A DNA stretch of 64,000 bases from Zantedeschia hybrid cultivar. Its lineage: Eukaryota; Streptophyta; Magnoliopsida; Alismatales; Araceae. Both the position numbers and the translations under genes were made by a program. How positions within the stretch are numbered: position 1 is the stretch's first letter; every line of letters begins with the position of its first letter. Shown here piece by piece: positions 1 through 10,335 of the stretch. Under the pieces are notes generated by a model that was not told where the DNA came from, searched no databases, and was given only the letters and a program-made list of their open reading frames with translations. The stretch covers positions 48,603,129-48,667,128 of the forward strand of contig JARZZO010000009.1 in NCBI GenBank assembly GCA_030544215.1, given 5' to 3'.

Positions 1-560
1 CAAGGTAATGCTCCTGGCGATCACACACTTCATTTCTTAACACTTCATTGCCGCAGTTGCGCGATGGACGGAGGTCTCTCCCCGCAGAAGGAGAGCGGCA
101 ACACTCCGGGCGTCCATAGGATGGTCACGGATCTAAACCAGCATATCAGTTGGGTTTTTGGGGGAAAAATCGGCTCCCCTGGCTCGCCGGCCAGTGACCA
201 CTGGCGCCGGGGACGAAAGGGGTACCCCCCTTTGCAGATTCCGGCCGGCCACATTGCTGGCGCCGGCGGTGGCGCCGCCCAAACCTACAAAAGAAAACAA
301 AACCCTAACCCTAAGGGGCCTGGTCGAGCCAAGCGCTGGGAGCGTGGACCGGCGGTCCCAAGCGCCCCCTCCAGGCATGCTGAAGCGTCGGACCGAGCCG
401 GCCAACTGGAACTTGGACCGGGTCCAGGTGCTCCCAGACGCTGGCCACTGGGTCCAGTGCTGGCCCGAGCCTAGGCGCCCCATTGGGGCCTCCCTAGCTC
501 GGACCAGGCTGCCCACGCCAGGCCCGAAGACCAGGGCCCAAATTCCCATTACACCCTAAC
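1..560. other. GC-rich segment of unknown nature
   Basis: The first 560 bases are strikingly GC-rich compared with the AT-rich DNA that follows, and the change near 545-560 is abrupt. Open frames exist on both strands but overlap each other and match no family I recognise. A short run of two telomere-like heptamers (AACCCTAACCCTAA, near 301) is too short to mean a telomere. It could be part of another insertion or of a retroelement leader. No gene is called. Confidence 0.4.
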
Positions 561-616
561 CCAAATACCTCTTTAATTCCCCAAGAAATTTTAATAAGTT
601 AATTGAATGAGATTTT

Positions 617-1508
617 GTTTTAAAAATGTTTTAAAACTAAACTATCAATTAACTAAATATTGAAATGAGAGTTGTCTTAAATTGTTTTAAGACCTATATT
701 AAATATCTTTAAGTTTTAAAAACAAAATATTCAATAGAGATTAAGTTTTAAAACTGTTTTATAACTTAATTTAATTATCAAGATATTAATTGTGGTATTG
801 TCTTAAAATAGTTTTAAGACTAATATTCTGTTAACAAATTTTAGATATTAATTAAGGCATTGTTTTAAAATTGTTTTAAAACTTATGCTTAATTAAATCC
901 CATTTTTCCATTGTGGTTTAAATTAAATATATTAATCTTTATTAATATTAAAAATTGTTGTTATATCATTATTTATTGATCTAATTGTAAGATTGATAAT
1001 TGATGATTTTTTTTTATTATTTAATATTAGTCTAAATGTTAGATTAATATTAAATGAAATAAAAAAATAATTATTTCTTTAACAAGGGTTGTTAAAGGAG
1101 TGTTTGTACCTAGCAAGAGTTGTAATGGCATTATTTGTTAAGTGATTCTTAATATCTTGGTAATTTTCTTAACATTGAATTGCTAAGAGAAATTTTATAT
1201 TTGGGGATATCTTAACAAGAGTTGTTAAGACCATTTTAATTAGTCTAATTGTTAGACTAGTATAATTTATAAATGTTCTAATAAATATTTCTTAATAAAT
1301 GTTATTGAGAAATATTATATAATAAAAAGGGTCTTAACAAAGAGTTGTTAAGTATTTAAAATTGGAATTATAAATTCTTTTATAAGAGTTATTAAGGAAT
1401 TTTTAATTCAGTCTAAATGTTAAATTATTTCACATTAATAATTGTTGTTAATGTGATTTAAAAATTAATCTAAATGTTAGAATAATTAATTTAGAAATGT
1501 TCTAAATT
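617..1508. repeat. Array of about 15 short AT-rich hairpins
   Basis: This stretch consists largely of consecutive short inverted repeats with 7-15 bp arms and small loops, often ATG, TTG or GAG. Clear examples lie at 617-637, 674-693, 740-770, 800-820, 862-882, 929-948, 1021-1053, 1077-1097, 1210-1230, 1241-1259, 1284-1316, 1333-1352, 1431-1455 and 1488-1508. The arm sequences differ from hairpin to hairpin, but arms often end in TTAA, TCTAA or CAA. It lies upstream of the copia gag remnant and may be its leader or LTR, although it does not resemble the 3' LTR at 13,714-15,317. Confidence 0.7.
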
Positions 1509-2363
1509 ATGCATAGAGTATTTTAAAATTTTAATTTTAGTCTTGAGTACACATATTGATGTGTTTTAATGCTTTAAATTAGATTTAAATGCATGATAGA
1601 AAATGAGATTTTCGAAAATTCAAATTATTCAATTTTGATTGGTACCCAGGTTTTGAGAAAACTAAAAGTAATTATTTTCAAAATTTTAGCCTTCATGTGA
1701 TGTGTTTGATCATGTGTGGATGGTTAAAATTTGTGGTGGTTATGGACATGCACTTAGATAATTTTATATCATATGATGGTGTGTGATTGTGTAGATTATC
1801 TTGGAATGTGTTATATAGGTTAATTAAATGTTAATTAATGAGGCATGTGTGTCTCCCTCTCTCCCTCATTCTATTGTAATTATATCTCCCTCCATTATTG
1901 TACTCGGCCATAAGGCTTTCTCTTACAATTTATTTGTATTTGAAATTGTTCAAAAAATAATATTTTTGTAATTGATCGTACTGGCCGAGGAGAGATGAGG
2001 ATAATCTACAAATGCAACCAGGAAGGCGATCGGAGATGAGATCACCAGTGCCTATGTGTTTGCATATTTTAATTATATAATTGTTATATAGTTGTGGTGA
2101 TTAATTGTAATGGCTCCAATTAATCACCGTGCTGTCTATAACCACATAATAAGCATGTATGGATGATGCATGTTGTTCTTTTGATTATGAATCAATTGCT
2201 ATTATCTAGGTATAGTTAAAAATATATGCGATATATTATAAATTGCCAAGATAAAAGTTATCTAAAACCCTCGCTAAAGTCTGAGCCGTAACGTGAGTAG
2301 TTGAGAACATACTGCGTAGTCCTCCATCGTTATAGTCATAGGACTCAAATTACCTTAGACAGG
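1509..2363 (+). other. Probable copia leader region, no coding signal
   Basis: The region is AT-rich and non-coding. A pyrimidine-rich tract near 1850-1890 and a GA-rich segment near 1990-2050 look like retroelement leader or U5 sequence. I could not identify a convincing primer-binding site or LTR end here, so the 5' border of the copia element is not fixed. Confidence 0.35.
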
Positions 2364-2667
2364 TTTGTTGTGCTACCACAAGGCTTATCTAATTGTGAGG
2401 AAAGACTCTAGCTATGACATAAGATGCCTTCTGATCGGGGTAGAGAAACCATGTGCTTTGTTGTGCTACCACAAGGGTTGCATACAAATCTATGCCCGTC
2501 TCGTAACGTTCGTAATGCTTAGACCCGAATTAATGGTTTGTTGTGCTATCCACAAAACCATTAAATATCTGGGGATCAAAGCCATGATCAAATGTTGCAA
2601 AGAGTTGTAAGTCCCATGAGATGAGTGCTCTCTGATTATATTATAGTTTGTTGTGCTATCCACAAGG
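2364..2667 (+). repeat. Four spaced copies of a 20 bp motif in the copia leader
   Basis: A motif beginning TTTGTTGTGCTA and ending CACAAGG (CACAAAA in the third copy) starts at 2364, 2457, 2537 and 2647, so spacing is 80-110 bp. The core itself contains a small dyad (TTGTG...CACAA). Copies three and four carry one extra base (TATCC instead of TACC). The motif lies just before the gag remnant of the copia element, where packaging or translation-control sequences would sit. Confidence 0.7.
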
Positions 2668-3589
2668 CTGTACTACAAGTCATTGAGATTCTGATCCCTA
2701 CTAGGAGACCATCGGAGTCTCCCGTTCTGTGTACCTGAGGGTTATACAGTCCGTCGAAAAATAGTGTGAAATAGTTCAAAATAAAAGTCCATAATTGAAT
2801 TATAAGAACTGTCTGCTTAAATCATTTTATTTCCTCTATTAACTGAAATGTCGTCTATTAATCCGAGATTTGGCATGCTGGATGTCAAAGCTTCTCAAAT
2901 TCAGATTTACAAAAGGACTCTGATAAATGTCTTCAGAACCATATGATAGTCACTATCCTAGTCAGATATCATGAAATCTCTTACTTTGGTGAAACCAAGT
3001 AGAAGAGATATTCATGGTTTGCCATTGAGAAAGGCTACAGGTAAGATCTTAAATGGTCGAACCTACACCTGAGATAGATAAAGACAAGTCAGTTGAAAGA
3101 GAGAATGAGCAGTTCTCCCACTGCAACCAATATAAGGATATTGGTAATAAGAAAATGAAACTTATAAGAAGTTTCGGATATTCTTATTATCCACTTTTAC
3201 TTGTATATTGGAGAGTTAGTGTATCCAATATTAGATATTGAAAATGATTCTCAGATCTGCAATAGAATGCAGACTTAGACAAGTAAAAGAAAATCGAGAA
3301 AATAAAAATGTTGAATTAGACTCAACAATAGTTCAAGAGATATATAGGTTACTGTGCGACAGTAAATCTTTGTATAATTTTGGGAGATTAATATGAAACT
3401 AAATAATTGTTGTTTAGTTCCATTAATTATCAAGAATTATAATAGTGAATAACATTGGCTGAGAAGGAACAAGCGTTGTTCCATTTGATTTTAAGAATAG
3501 AATGAAAATTTTTAAAATCAGTCAATACACTATATATTTTTTATATAACCTATCATATGATGAATGTTCACAAGTCTCGAATAGAAATG
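2668..3589 (+). pseudogene. Ty1/copia gag-protease region, heavily decayed
   Basis: By position this is the gag and protease part of the copia element, between the leader repeats and the recognisable integrase. All three forward frames are broken by many stops, and the longest frame (3053-3241, 62 codons) has no identifiable domain. I therefore call this region by context rather than by conserved residues. Length (about 0.9 kb) is shorter than the usual copia gag plus protease, which suggests internal deletions. Confidence 0.4.
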
Positions 3590-3794
3590 AACTTAGTGAA
3601 TCATGATTATCTATGGCATTGTACACTAGGTTGTGCGATAAGTAGAAATTATTGGAGCTTATACATATTAATGTAAATAGCCAAATATCTTCTTGAAGCC
3701 AAAGATAATCACTTCTATTGACTTACCTTAATAGTTTTCTCTTGAAAAGATTTGGCTATGTGTATTTGTTGAAGTACTAGTCGAATGCATCTAA
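3590..3794 (+). pseudogene. Ty1/copia integrase, N-terminal fragment
   Basis: This is the front part of a copia integrase, the enzyme that inserts the cDNA copy into the genome. Near 3612-3650 the frame reads LWHCTLGCA, matching the GAG-pre-integrase motif LWHxRLGH with two changes. Near 3747-3780 it reads FGYVYLLKY, typical of the start of the integrase core in Angela/Tork-type elements. Several stops and frame changes lie between the motifs. The reading stops abruptly at 3794, where the PIF/Harbinger element is inserted, and resumes at 11,570. Confidence 0.75.
3792..3794. repeat. Left target-site duplication (TAA) of the PIF/Harbinger insertion
   Basis: TAA at 3792-3794 is repeated at 11,570-11,572 directly outside the matching terminal inverted repeats. 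A 3 bp TWA duplication is diagnostic for PIF/Harbinger. The flanking copia integrase reading continues in the same frame across the two copies. Confidence 0.8.
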
Positions 3795-3822
3795 GTTTCA
3801 CTTTGTTTGAACCAGAATAAAG
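3795..3822. repeat. Left terminal inverted repeat of the PIF/Harbinger element
   Basis: It starts GTTTCACTTTGTTTG and contains CAGAATAAAG. The reverse complement of 11,545-11,569 aligns with it, allowing transitions and a 3 bp indel. Confidence 0.8.
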
Positions 3823-4580
3823 AGGAAGGGATTTCTTAAAATAAGAGGTATTTTAGTTTGGTAAGTAGTTGGTATTCTACCCAGAATAAGTAGAATTGCA
3901 CTGTGCTATTCCAAGTGATTTGGTAGGAATGAGTAGAATAAAGAAGAGAATAAAGAGTGGAATAAGGGGTTCAAAATACCCATGTTGTCCTTGCATAGGT
4001 TATTTTAAATTTCTATATTTTTCAAATTACTTATTAATATGTATAATATTATTGGGTTTGTCAACTATTTTTATTTTAATTTCCAAAATTAACATACGTT
4101 ACAATAGTAATCTATAAATTAATTTTAAAGCTAAATTATTATATTTTTTAAAACTCAAATTCGATGATTTAACACAATATCTTGTTAAAAATAAATATAT
4201 AATAAAATATATTAATTTGTAACATCTTGTAACTAAAATTATGTTTTCCTCAATTTGTATAACACTCAATTACGTTAAAAATTTCATAGACAAAAACAGT
4301 CACCATAACAGTCACTTGCAAAAATCTCCAAATTCAATAAAAAAAATTTCAAATTTACAATATCCATTATAACTGAAAAAAAGTACAATGCATTATTCAT
4401 GAGCCTCCTTTTTAACCAAATCCACAAGCAAAATGCCTCCTGGAAGTACGTACGCATTGTACTCCTGTTAAAAAAAATTAATAGATTTTATGCAACAAAT
4501 ATGAAATTAAATTAAAAAATGAGAACATTAAAATTACAATACCTACCGTTGCCATAACCTCACCATCCATCAGTACACTG
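3823..4580. other. AT-rich subterminal region of the PIF/Harbinger element
   Basis: No coding signal is seen. The first 150 bases are rich in GAATAA-type words, which also fill the MITE at 40,494-41,008. The rest is simple AT-rich sequence downstream of the transposase gene. Confidence 0.5.
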
Positions 4581-4589
4581 TCACATATT

Positions 4590-5215
4590 AATCATTTCAA
4601 GGCTCAGAAACATGTATGTAATATACAAAATATCATTGTCCACTAGGGTTGCTCCAAGCAGTGGAGCCATCTTACCAATAAACTCAATTAAATTCTTTCA
4701 TCATCGCCCATAATGACCTAATTAAGAACGTGCAATTATGTCTTCCTGATATCCAAAAATCACACTACCGAGATGTGGTTGCGTTGAAGCCGCCCCATAA
4801 TCCTAGCATATGAATGGATATGGTTGCAAATTTACACACTATTAACTATCATCAATGGACATGCGTCGTTTGCAGGCTCAGAAATAGGAACTTAATGTTG
4901 TCCGAAATATACCAGTGGGGTTGCTCCAACCAGTGGAACCATCCGACCAGTAAACTCATTTCTATTATTTCGTCATTACCCATAATGAGCGAATTAGGAG
5001 CGTGTAATTTTGCCCTCCTGCTATTCAAATAACCCACTGAGATATGGTTGCACTGAGGCCATCCGATCATCCTAGCGTGGCAATAGATAGGGCTGCAAAA
5101 TTCCATGCACCGTTCGTAGGCTCGAAAACAGGAGGATGGTTTGATAAAATCATTTTCCTGTGGGGTTGCTCCAAGCAATGGAACCATCCATCCAATAGAC
5201 TCATTTATATTAACT
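4590..5215. repeat. Tandem repeat of about 245-275 bp inside the PIF/Harbinger element
   Basis: A unit containing GGGTTGCTCCAA followed by a CAGTGGAACCATCC-like block occurs at about 4646, 4919 and 5163. Between these, a second block (GGCTCAGAAA-like) recurs at about 4599, 4874 and 5120. The three copies are diverged by substitutions and small indels, and the last is shortened. The array sits just downstream of the transposase gene. Confidence 0.75.
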
Positions 5216-5487
5216 CCTCCTACGGAAAAAAAAAAAAAAGGTACTCAGTACAATGTTTAAGTCAACAGAAAAGTAGAGAAATTAATTTGGAAATTGTTCA
5301 TAAAAATAAAATACTGCAGTTAAATAAGCTCAAATGCTAAAAAGGAAATGTTCAACATAAGCAACAACTAATATCCATACATAAAGCATATGAAAAATCA
5401 AACATCACATACGCAAACAGATAATAAAGTCAAATGCCAAGAGACATGCAGAACAAAGCACCGAAGAGGAGGCATGACGAACACAAC

Positions 5488-6774
5488 TCATGTCCAGAGT
5501 GCGTTAGCAATCGAGTCCCTAATCTGCCCTCCTAGTGTAACCTCAGCCCTGCTGAGAGGGATGTCAATGGGAACATCCTCATCACCACCATCCTCACCAA
5601 CTGCTTCTTCATTGTTCTCGCAGTTGAAGTAATAGTCATGTCCCTGAGATGGACGAATGAAGTTGTGAATAGCAGCGCATGCAATGACCATCTTCCTCTG
5701 CGTCACCCAGGGGTACATGTTCCCCTCCTTTAGCGTCTGAAACCGATTCTTCAAGACGCCAAATGTTCTCTTAACAACATTCCTTAACTAAGCATGACGG
5801 TGGTTGTACTTCTCTTCTTTATTTGCATATGCCCGATTATGTTCCCCGCGAAATGATGCCAAGTGATATCTTTGGCCACGATATGGAGCCAAGAAACCAC
5901 TTGAGTTTGCATACCCATAATCAACCAGATAATACTTTCCACAAGGGACAGTGAATGCGCCTTCGTCCAAAGCCCATCTAAGCACCCGCATGTCGGCAGC
6001 CGATCCTTCCCAACCAACTGCAACGTATTGGAAGGTGAGGTCGAACGACACGATACTTATGACATTCTGACTGATGAAACCTTTGCGTTTTTGGAATCGT
6101 CCGTGCAGTATCCATGGCACATTTGCCAACACATGCGTGCCGTCGATGGCTCCAATCGCATCCTACATGGTTGTACAAAGAAGATGTGTGGAAGAACATT
6201 TATTAGTCAATGTCTACATGTACATGACGACTAACGTAAAAAATGCACAGTAGCAATGTGGTCACCTTGAAGTACGGGTAGAACGTTTGCTTTCCCCGGA
6301 TGTGCGAATAGCACTCACGAACCTGAGCGTGTGTAGGCAGCTGAATAAAGTCGTACTTTAACTCAGCTATCTGGTTTGTGACCAAGTTGACATACCGACT
6401 AATAGTATGAGAAGAGTGTTGGAACCGCTCGCACATGGCTTCCGTTGCAACGCCATGGCCGGCAGCATATAGGAACATATCAAGTTGCTCCGTCGCTGTC
6501 ACATGTCGCGAGTCCCTCAAAAGGCCATGACTCACAAGTAGGTCACGGAGTCGTAAAAACATAGAAGGATGCACGCGAAACATGTGGGAAGACCTTTCGT
6601 CATAGCTGTCTAATATCTCATGGATCCATGTGTGGTCGGATAGAGCAGAGTTATGCATACGTCGGCGTACCCGCGGAAGGTATTCATTCTCAATGTGCTC
6701 AATAATTGTCTCCTCGATCACATTTAACAGTCCTTCGTCCTCTTCCAGGAACTCCAATATAGCATCAATAAATT
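5488..6774 (-). pseudogene. PIF/Harbinger DDE transposase, inactivated
   Basis: This encoded the HARBI1-like DDE_Tnp_4 transposase that cuts and pastes the element. Exon 1 (6266-6774, acceptor AG just upstream) holds the N-terminal DUF8040-like domain with FRVHPSMFLRLRDLL and TATEQLDMFLYAAGHG. A 103 bp intron (6163-6265, GT...AG on the minus strand) separates it from exon 2 (5488-6162), which begins DAIGAIDGTH (first catalytic D) and continues to GSAADMRVL (second D). The third catalytic residue is lost: the expected VVERTFGVLK reads VVKRTFGVLK (codon 5770-5772, GAG to AAG). Seven codons upstream of it, at 5788-5790, lies an in-frame TAG where Gln is expected. Both changes are C:G to T:A transitions. 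The C-terminal end at 5488 looks complete. The N-terminal start codon is uncertain. Confidence 0.88.
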
Positions 6775-6871
6775 CTACATGGAAGACATTGTAATAAGTG
6801 GGACAGAATGTTACATAAACCTTACTCAAAATGAATACATACATAAGAAAGTACAATATAAATTAGAAAGT

Positions 6872-7233
6872 TCAGATAGACATAAGTAGAATAATAACAA
6901 AGATGATGAGAAGGATGACTACAATGACACACAACAGTATGATTACAACAAACGATTGCCAGTCAAATTGAGCAACGCGAGTAAACGAGGCAGGTGCCCT
7001 TGCAAGTAGTTGCTCAGATGTGCTGGGCACATTGTAATACCGAGGAACTTCTGTTTGCCTTCCTGGACGTTGTTGGAAGATACCAGAGAACGCACACTCG
7101 GTCTCCTCAATTGAATGGAAGCCCTTATAACGAGCCCCTGGGTACCATTAACTTGGGCAAAGCATTCAGGCCAAGTGAAATAAAGTCTTGGCTCACGCCC
7201 AACCCAAACGACATAACATTTGTACCGTCCCAT
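6872..7233 (-). pseudogene. Small protein with RNase H1 N-terminal (viroplasmin-like) domain and C-terminal membrane helix, frameshifted
   Basis: This lies between the transposase and the Myb-like gene on the same strand. From the ATG at 7231-7233 the frame reads KCYVVWVGREPRLYFTWPEC then FAQVNG, which fits the RNase H1 N-terminal/Cauli_VI pattern (YxVxxGxxPGIYxTWxEC.xQVxG). After a single-base deletion near 7143 the next frame continues GARYKGFHSIEETECAF, the second half of the same domain. A polar linker follows, then about 22 hydrophobic residues (from VVIILLCVIVVILL), and a stop at 6872-6874. The 362 nt length equals 121 codons minus one base, consistent with one deletion. A TAG/G acceptor-like site directly precedes the ATG. 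This domain binds RNA:DNA hybrids or dsRNA in RNase H1. Its role in a transposon is unknown; the tail suggests a tail-anchored membrane protein. Confidence 0.72.
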
Positions 7234-7461
7234 ACCTACAAAGTTATCAAATACCCATGGAACTAAAACATAATGAGCACGCAACAACTATGAATAAGAA
7301 CATAAGAAATCCGAATACATGTTACAAGTTAACACATAATCCAAGTGAACATAAGAAATCACTAACAAGAAGTCCGAAGAAGAACGTACGGATTAAACAA
7401 CTCAAAATAGATATTATCCGAATACATCATCCAAGTCAACATCCAAGAAATTACAAATCAA

Positions 7462-8591
7462 CTACCCCACATGGTGTAACATCCATCGGATCTTATCCTC
7501 ATTACTCAGGTTCATAAATATTCCGCGATTCCCCGCATCCTTGAAGAGATCTAAGGGCCTCACGAACAAGTCTGGATGTAGGCCAGGAACCTCTCGCAAT
7601 GCATCTATGCAATCCTTCATAGAAGGAATACAATCTGGCTCCTGGGCTATGGGCTGTGTCTGGATCGAGGGTGCAGGGACGTATACCATAGAAGCCCTTT
7701 CCACACGTAAATCTATGACAAGGTCAGTCCGCTTTCGAACAACATTAATAAAATTCGTGATCACAGTAGGGTCTTGAATTGCCTTTCCCTTCATGCTTGA
7801 GGAGGCACATTTCTTGCGCGGAGAGTTGACCTCACTGTTCGAGGCCACGGTTCTAATTTGAGGTGTAGGAGGGGAAGCCATTTGGGCGGCGGAGACACCT
7901 ATGACAAAGTCGTCATGTTCTTGCTCTCCCTGAAGTGCGGCAAGAAAGTCATTGACGGGTGTGCGCTGTGACTGACTACGCATATTGTACTCAGTGTTAG
8001 CTTGATCGAGACTGTAATCAGGCATACTGCATCTACGGCAGGTTCCCTCAGCATCTGGACCGAACGTTGTGCTGTTGCTGGCTAGGTATTCCATCTTGGC
8101 CTTAAATCGGAAGGGCTTGCCTCTGAGGGAGCTAAACTGTTGACGTGACTGAAAAGGAAGAAAAAGATGGTGTATGAAAGGAAATGTTCAACTATAATGT
8201 TGTGTGCAGAAAAGTAAAGTTGATCATGGGAGATGCTTACCGACAGGACGTCGTCCCAAGAGTCCTAAAGTCCAGGGAAGGGCATCTTGTTTATATCAAC
8301 CCATCCCCACCCAGTCCTTTGCTCAAGAAGTACACGCAAAAAATTGTAATTGCGCTTAAGGGTTTTGTATCGATTTTTTAACGTGGAATCTTTGTAGTCC
8401 AGGTGTGTCGCGCTATTAAACGCTCCAACGATTTCACGCCAGACCCCTGGTTTGAAGGTTCCCTCAATGCAGTTATGCTTATCAAACTGGTCCGTAAGGA
8501 GACCTATGAGGACCCGATCTTGGGCCTCACTGAAGTTGGCAGCTCGAGTGCCCCGAGTCGTCCTCTCCTCCCCAGAGGATAGACGTTTCAT
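7462..8591 (-). pseudogene. Myb/SANT-like accessory protein of PIF/Harbinger (ORF1), one in-frame stop
   Basis: PIF/Harbinger elements carry a second gene with a Myb/SANT-like DNA-binding domain that acts with the transposase. Exon 1 (8241-8591) starts MKRLSSGEE and contains a trihelix/Myb_DNA-bind_3 domain (FSEAQDRVLIGLLTDQF, GVWREIVGAFN, TLKNRYKTLKRNYNFLR). A 92 bp intron (8149-8240, GT...AG) is followed by exon 2 (7462-8148), which encodes a low-complexity, charged C-terminal region ending LSNEDKIRWMLHHVG. The reading is about 346 codons. One in-frame TAG at 8265-8267 replaces an expected Trp in the motif GLWDSW (TGG to TAG). I chose the ATG at 8589-8591 because it directly precedes the charged N-terminus; an upstream ATG at 8654 adds unrelated sequence. 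Confidence 0.85.
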
Positions 8592-8977
8592 TTCGCCACC
8601 TTTAATATTAGGGCGAAGAACATTCCAAAAAAAGCAAAGAGTTGATGTAATCAAAGTATGTCATTTTAAATGAAGGACAATGATACATTTAAAAGGAAAG
8701 TAATACAAGTAATAAGTTCACTGTGCGAAAAGAAGTAGGAAATGAGGGGCACAAGAGAACACACCACTGTTAGACATCGTCTTTGCCCGCTTTCTCGCCC
8801 TCCTAAATGACCATTCTCAAAATATTCATGCATGAGGCAAGGGCGGCACTAGTGTAAGACTTAGATAAGAATGTAATAAGAAGGAGATAAAAATGTTGGA
8901 ACATGGAAGGAGGAGATAAAAAGGTACATTTATGGACAAAAAAAAAAGGCTTACATAAATCACATATCACAATAACA
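8592..8977. other. Non-coding spacer upstream of the Myb-like gene
   Basis: The sequence is A-rich with no recognised coding signal. It lies between the Myb-like gene start and the internal duplications and probably contains that gene's 5' untranslated region or promoter. Confidence 0.4.
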
Positions 8978-9580
8978 AGAATCACAAATCAGCAAGACAA
9001 AAGAAAATCTGAAGGGCCACATGAAGAGATAGTTGGTGACAATATCTGACCAGAAATAAGGACAATAGAAAAAAGAGAGAATGACATGGATTAGATATGA
9101 GGTTTTGTTTTGAGAAAATGTGAGCACTGTCACAACATGGAAAATTATATGGTATGTGTATTTTTGGCTAGAGAATGGCAAAATGTAAGCACTATCACAG
9201 CAGCCAAAAGCTCCCCAACCCCCCATATGCTGAGAGCATGGAAGAGGCAAAAGATGGCATCCCTTGGCAAAAAGTAGACCATCACACAAAACTAGACCAG
9301 AGCATAAAAATGCCAGAAGAACAAGAATCACAAATCAGCAAGACAAAAGTGAATCTAAAGGGCCATATGAAGAGATATTGGTGACAATATATGAACAAAA
9401 AATAAGTATAGTAGAAAAAAGAGAGAAGGACATGGATTAGATAGGAGGTTTTGTTTTGAGAAAATGTGAGCACTATCACATGGAAAATTATATAAATCAG
9501 CAGTCAAAAGCTCCCCAACCCCCCATGTGCTAAGAGCATGGAAGAGGCAAAAGATGGCTTCCCTTGGCATGACGAAAAAT
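8978..9580. repeat. Tandem duplication of about 300-346 bp inside the PIF/Harbinger element
   Basis: The block beginning AATCACAAATCAGCAAGAC at about 8980 is repeated at about 9326. Both copies run through GGATTAGAT, GTTTTGTTTTGAG, a CCCCAACCCCCC tract and AGAGCATGGAAGAGGCAAAAG to about 9270 and 9570. The second copy has lost about 45 bp. Long open frames on either strand here follow the repeat and match no protein. Confidence 0.8.
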
Positions 9581-9654
9581 GCAAAACCAAAGCATCATAC
9601 AAAATCAGACCAGAGCAAAAAAACTGGCAATATAAGAAAAATGGTAAAATGAGA

Positions 9655-10335
9655 CCAAAACCAGACCATCATGCAAAACCCTCTTTTCTGTTACAACTTC
9701 TCAATAACCATGAATGTCAGATAAGGCAAGAAGAGATACATAGGAAGAAGGAAAAAGGAAAAAAACAGACCAGATCATAAACAAATAATACAGGTAAACT
9801 AGCAAAAGTTCACATTGTCATGCTATGATAAAAAAGAAGTCACCATCAAAAAATAAGGATATCCACCTACTGTTCGAATTTTCAAACTAAATGTAAATGA
9901 ATCTTGTGAAGGAAATCCTGGCAATAGAATCATAGATAAGTGATGAGAAGGAAATCCTGGTAATATATACAGTTGATTACCTATACTCAGTTTGTTACAG
10001 TATGCCAAAGTTAGTAATAAATGAACTCAACATCTTTTCTTGCTTGACACTTCTTAGTCCACATAAGATTGGCATAAGTCAATTATTTTTATGTACATGA
10101 GTGAGATATGTTCTGATGCACATAATAAAATCTCAAATACACAGCTTCGGATGACAAGCTATGCACATCATGCAAAACTAGAGCATCATGCAAAACCCTC
10201 TTCTCTGTTTACAGATGATTACAACTTCTCAATAACCATGAATGTAAAGGCAAGAAGAGATACATACCAGACCATGGGAAGAAGGAAAAAGGAAAAAAAC
10301 AGTCCAGACCATAATTTGACAGGTAAACTAAGGGC
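9655..10335. repeat. Second diverged direct duplication inside the PIF/Harbinger element
   Basis: A segment containing CATGCAAAACCCTCTT, CAATAACCATGAATGT, GGCAAGAAGAGATACAT and GGAAGAAGGAAAAAGG at about 9660-9800 recurs at about 10,180-10,335 with small indels. A weaker third piece is seen near 10,440-10,490. The copies flank about 380 bp of AT-rich DNA. Confidence 0.7.

Noticed and set aside
300..315. Telomere-like AACCCTAACCCTAA
   Set aside because: There are only two units in a GC-rich block, which is not evidence of a telomere or interstitial telomere array.
9175..9780. Several short frames in the PIF/Harbinger interior
   Set aside because: They follow the tandem duplication on both strands and match nothing.
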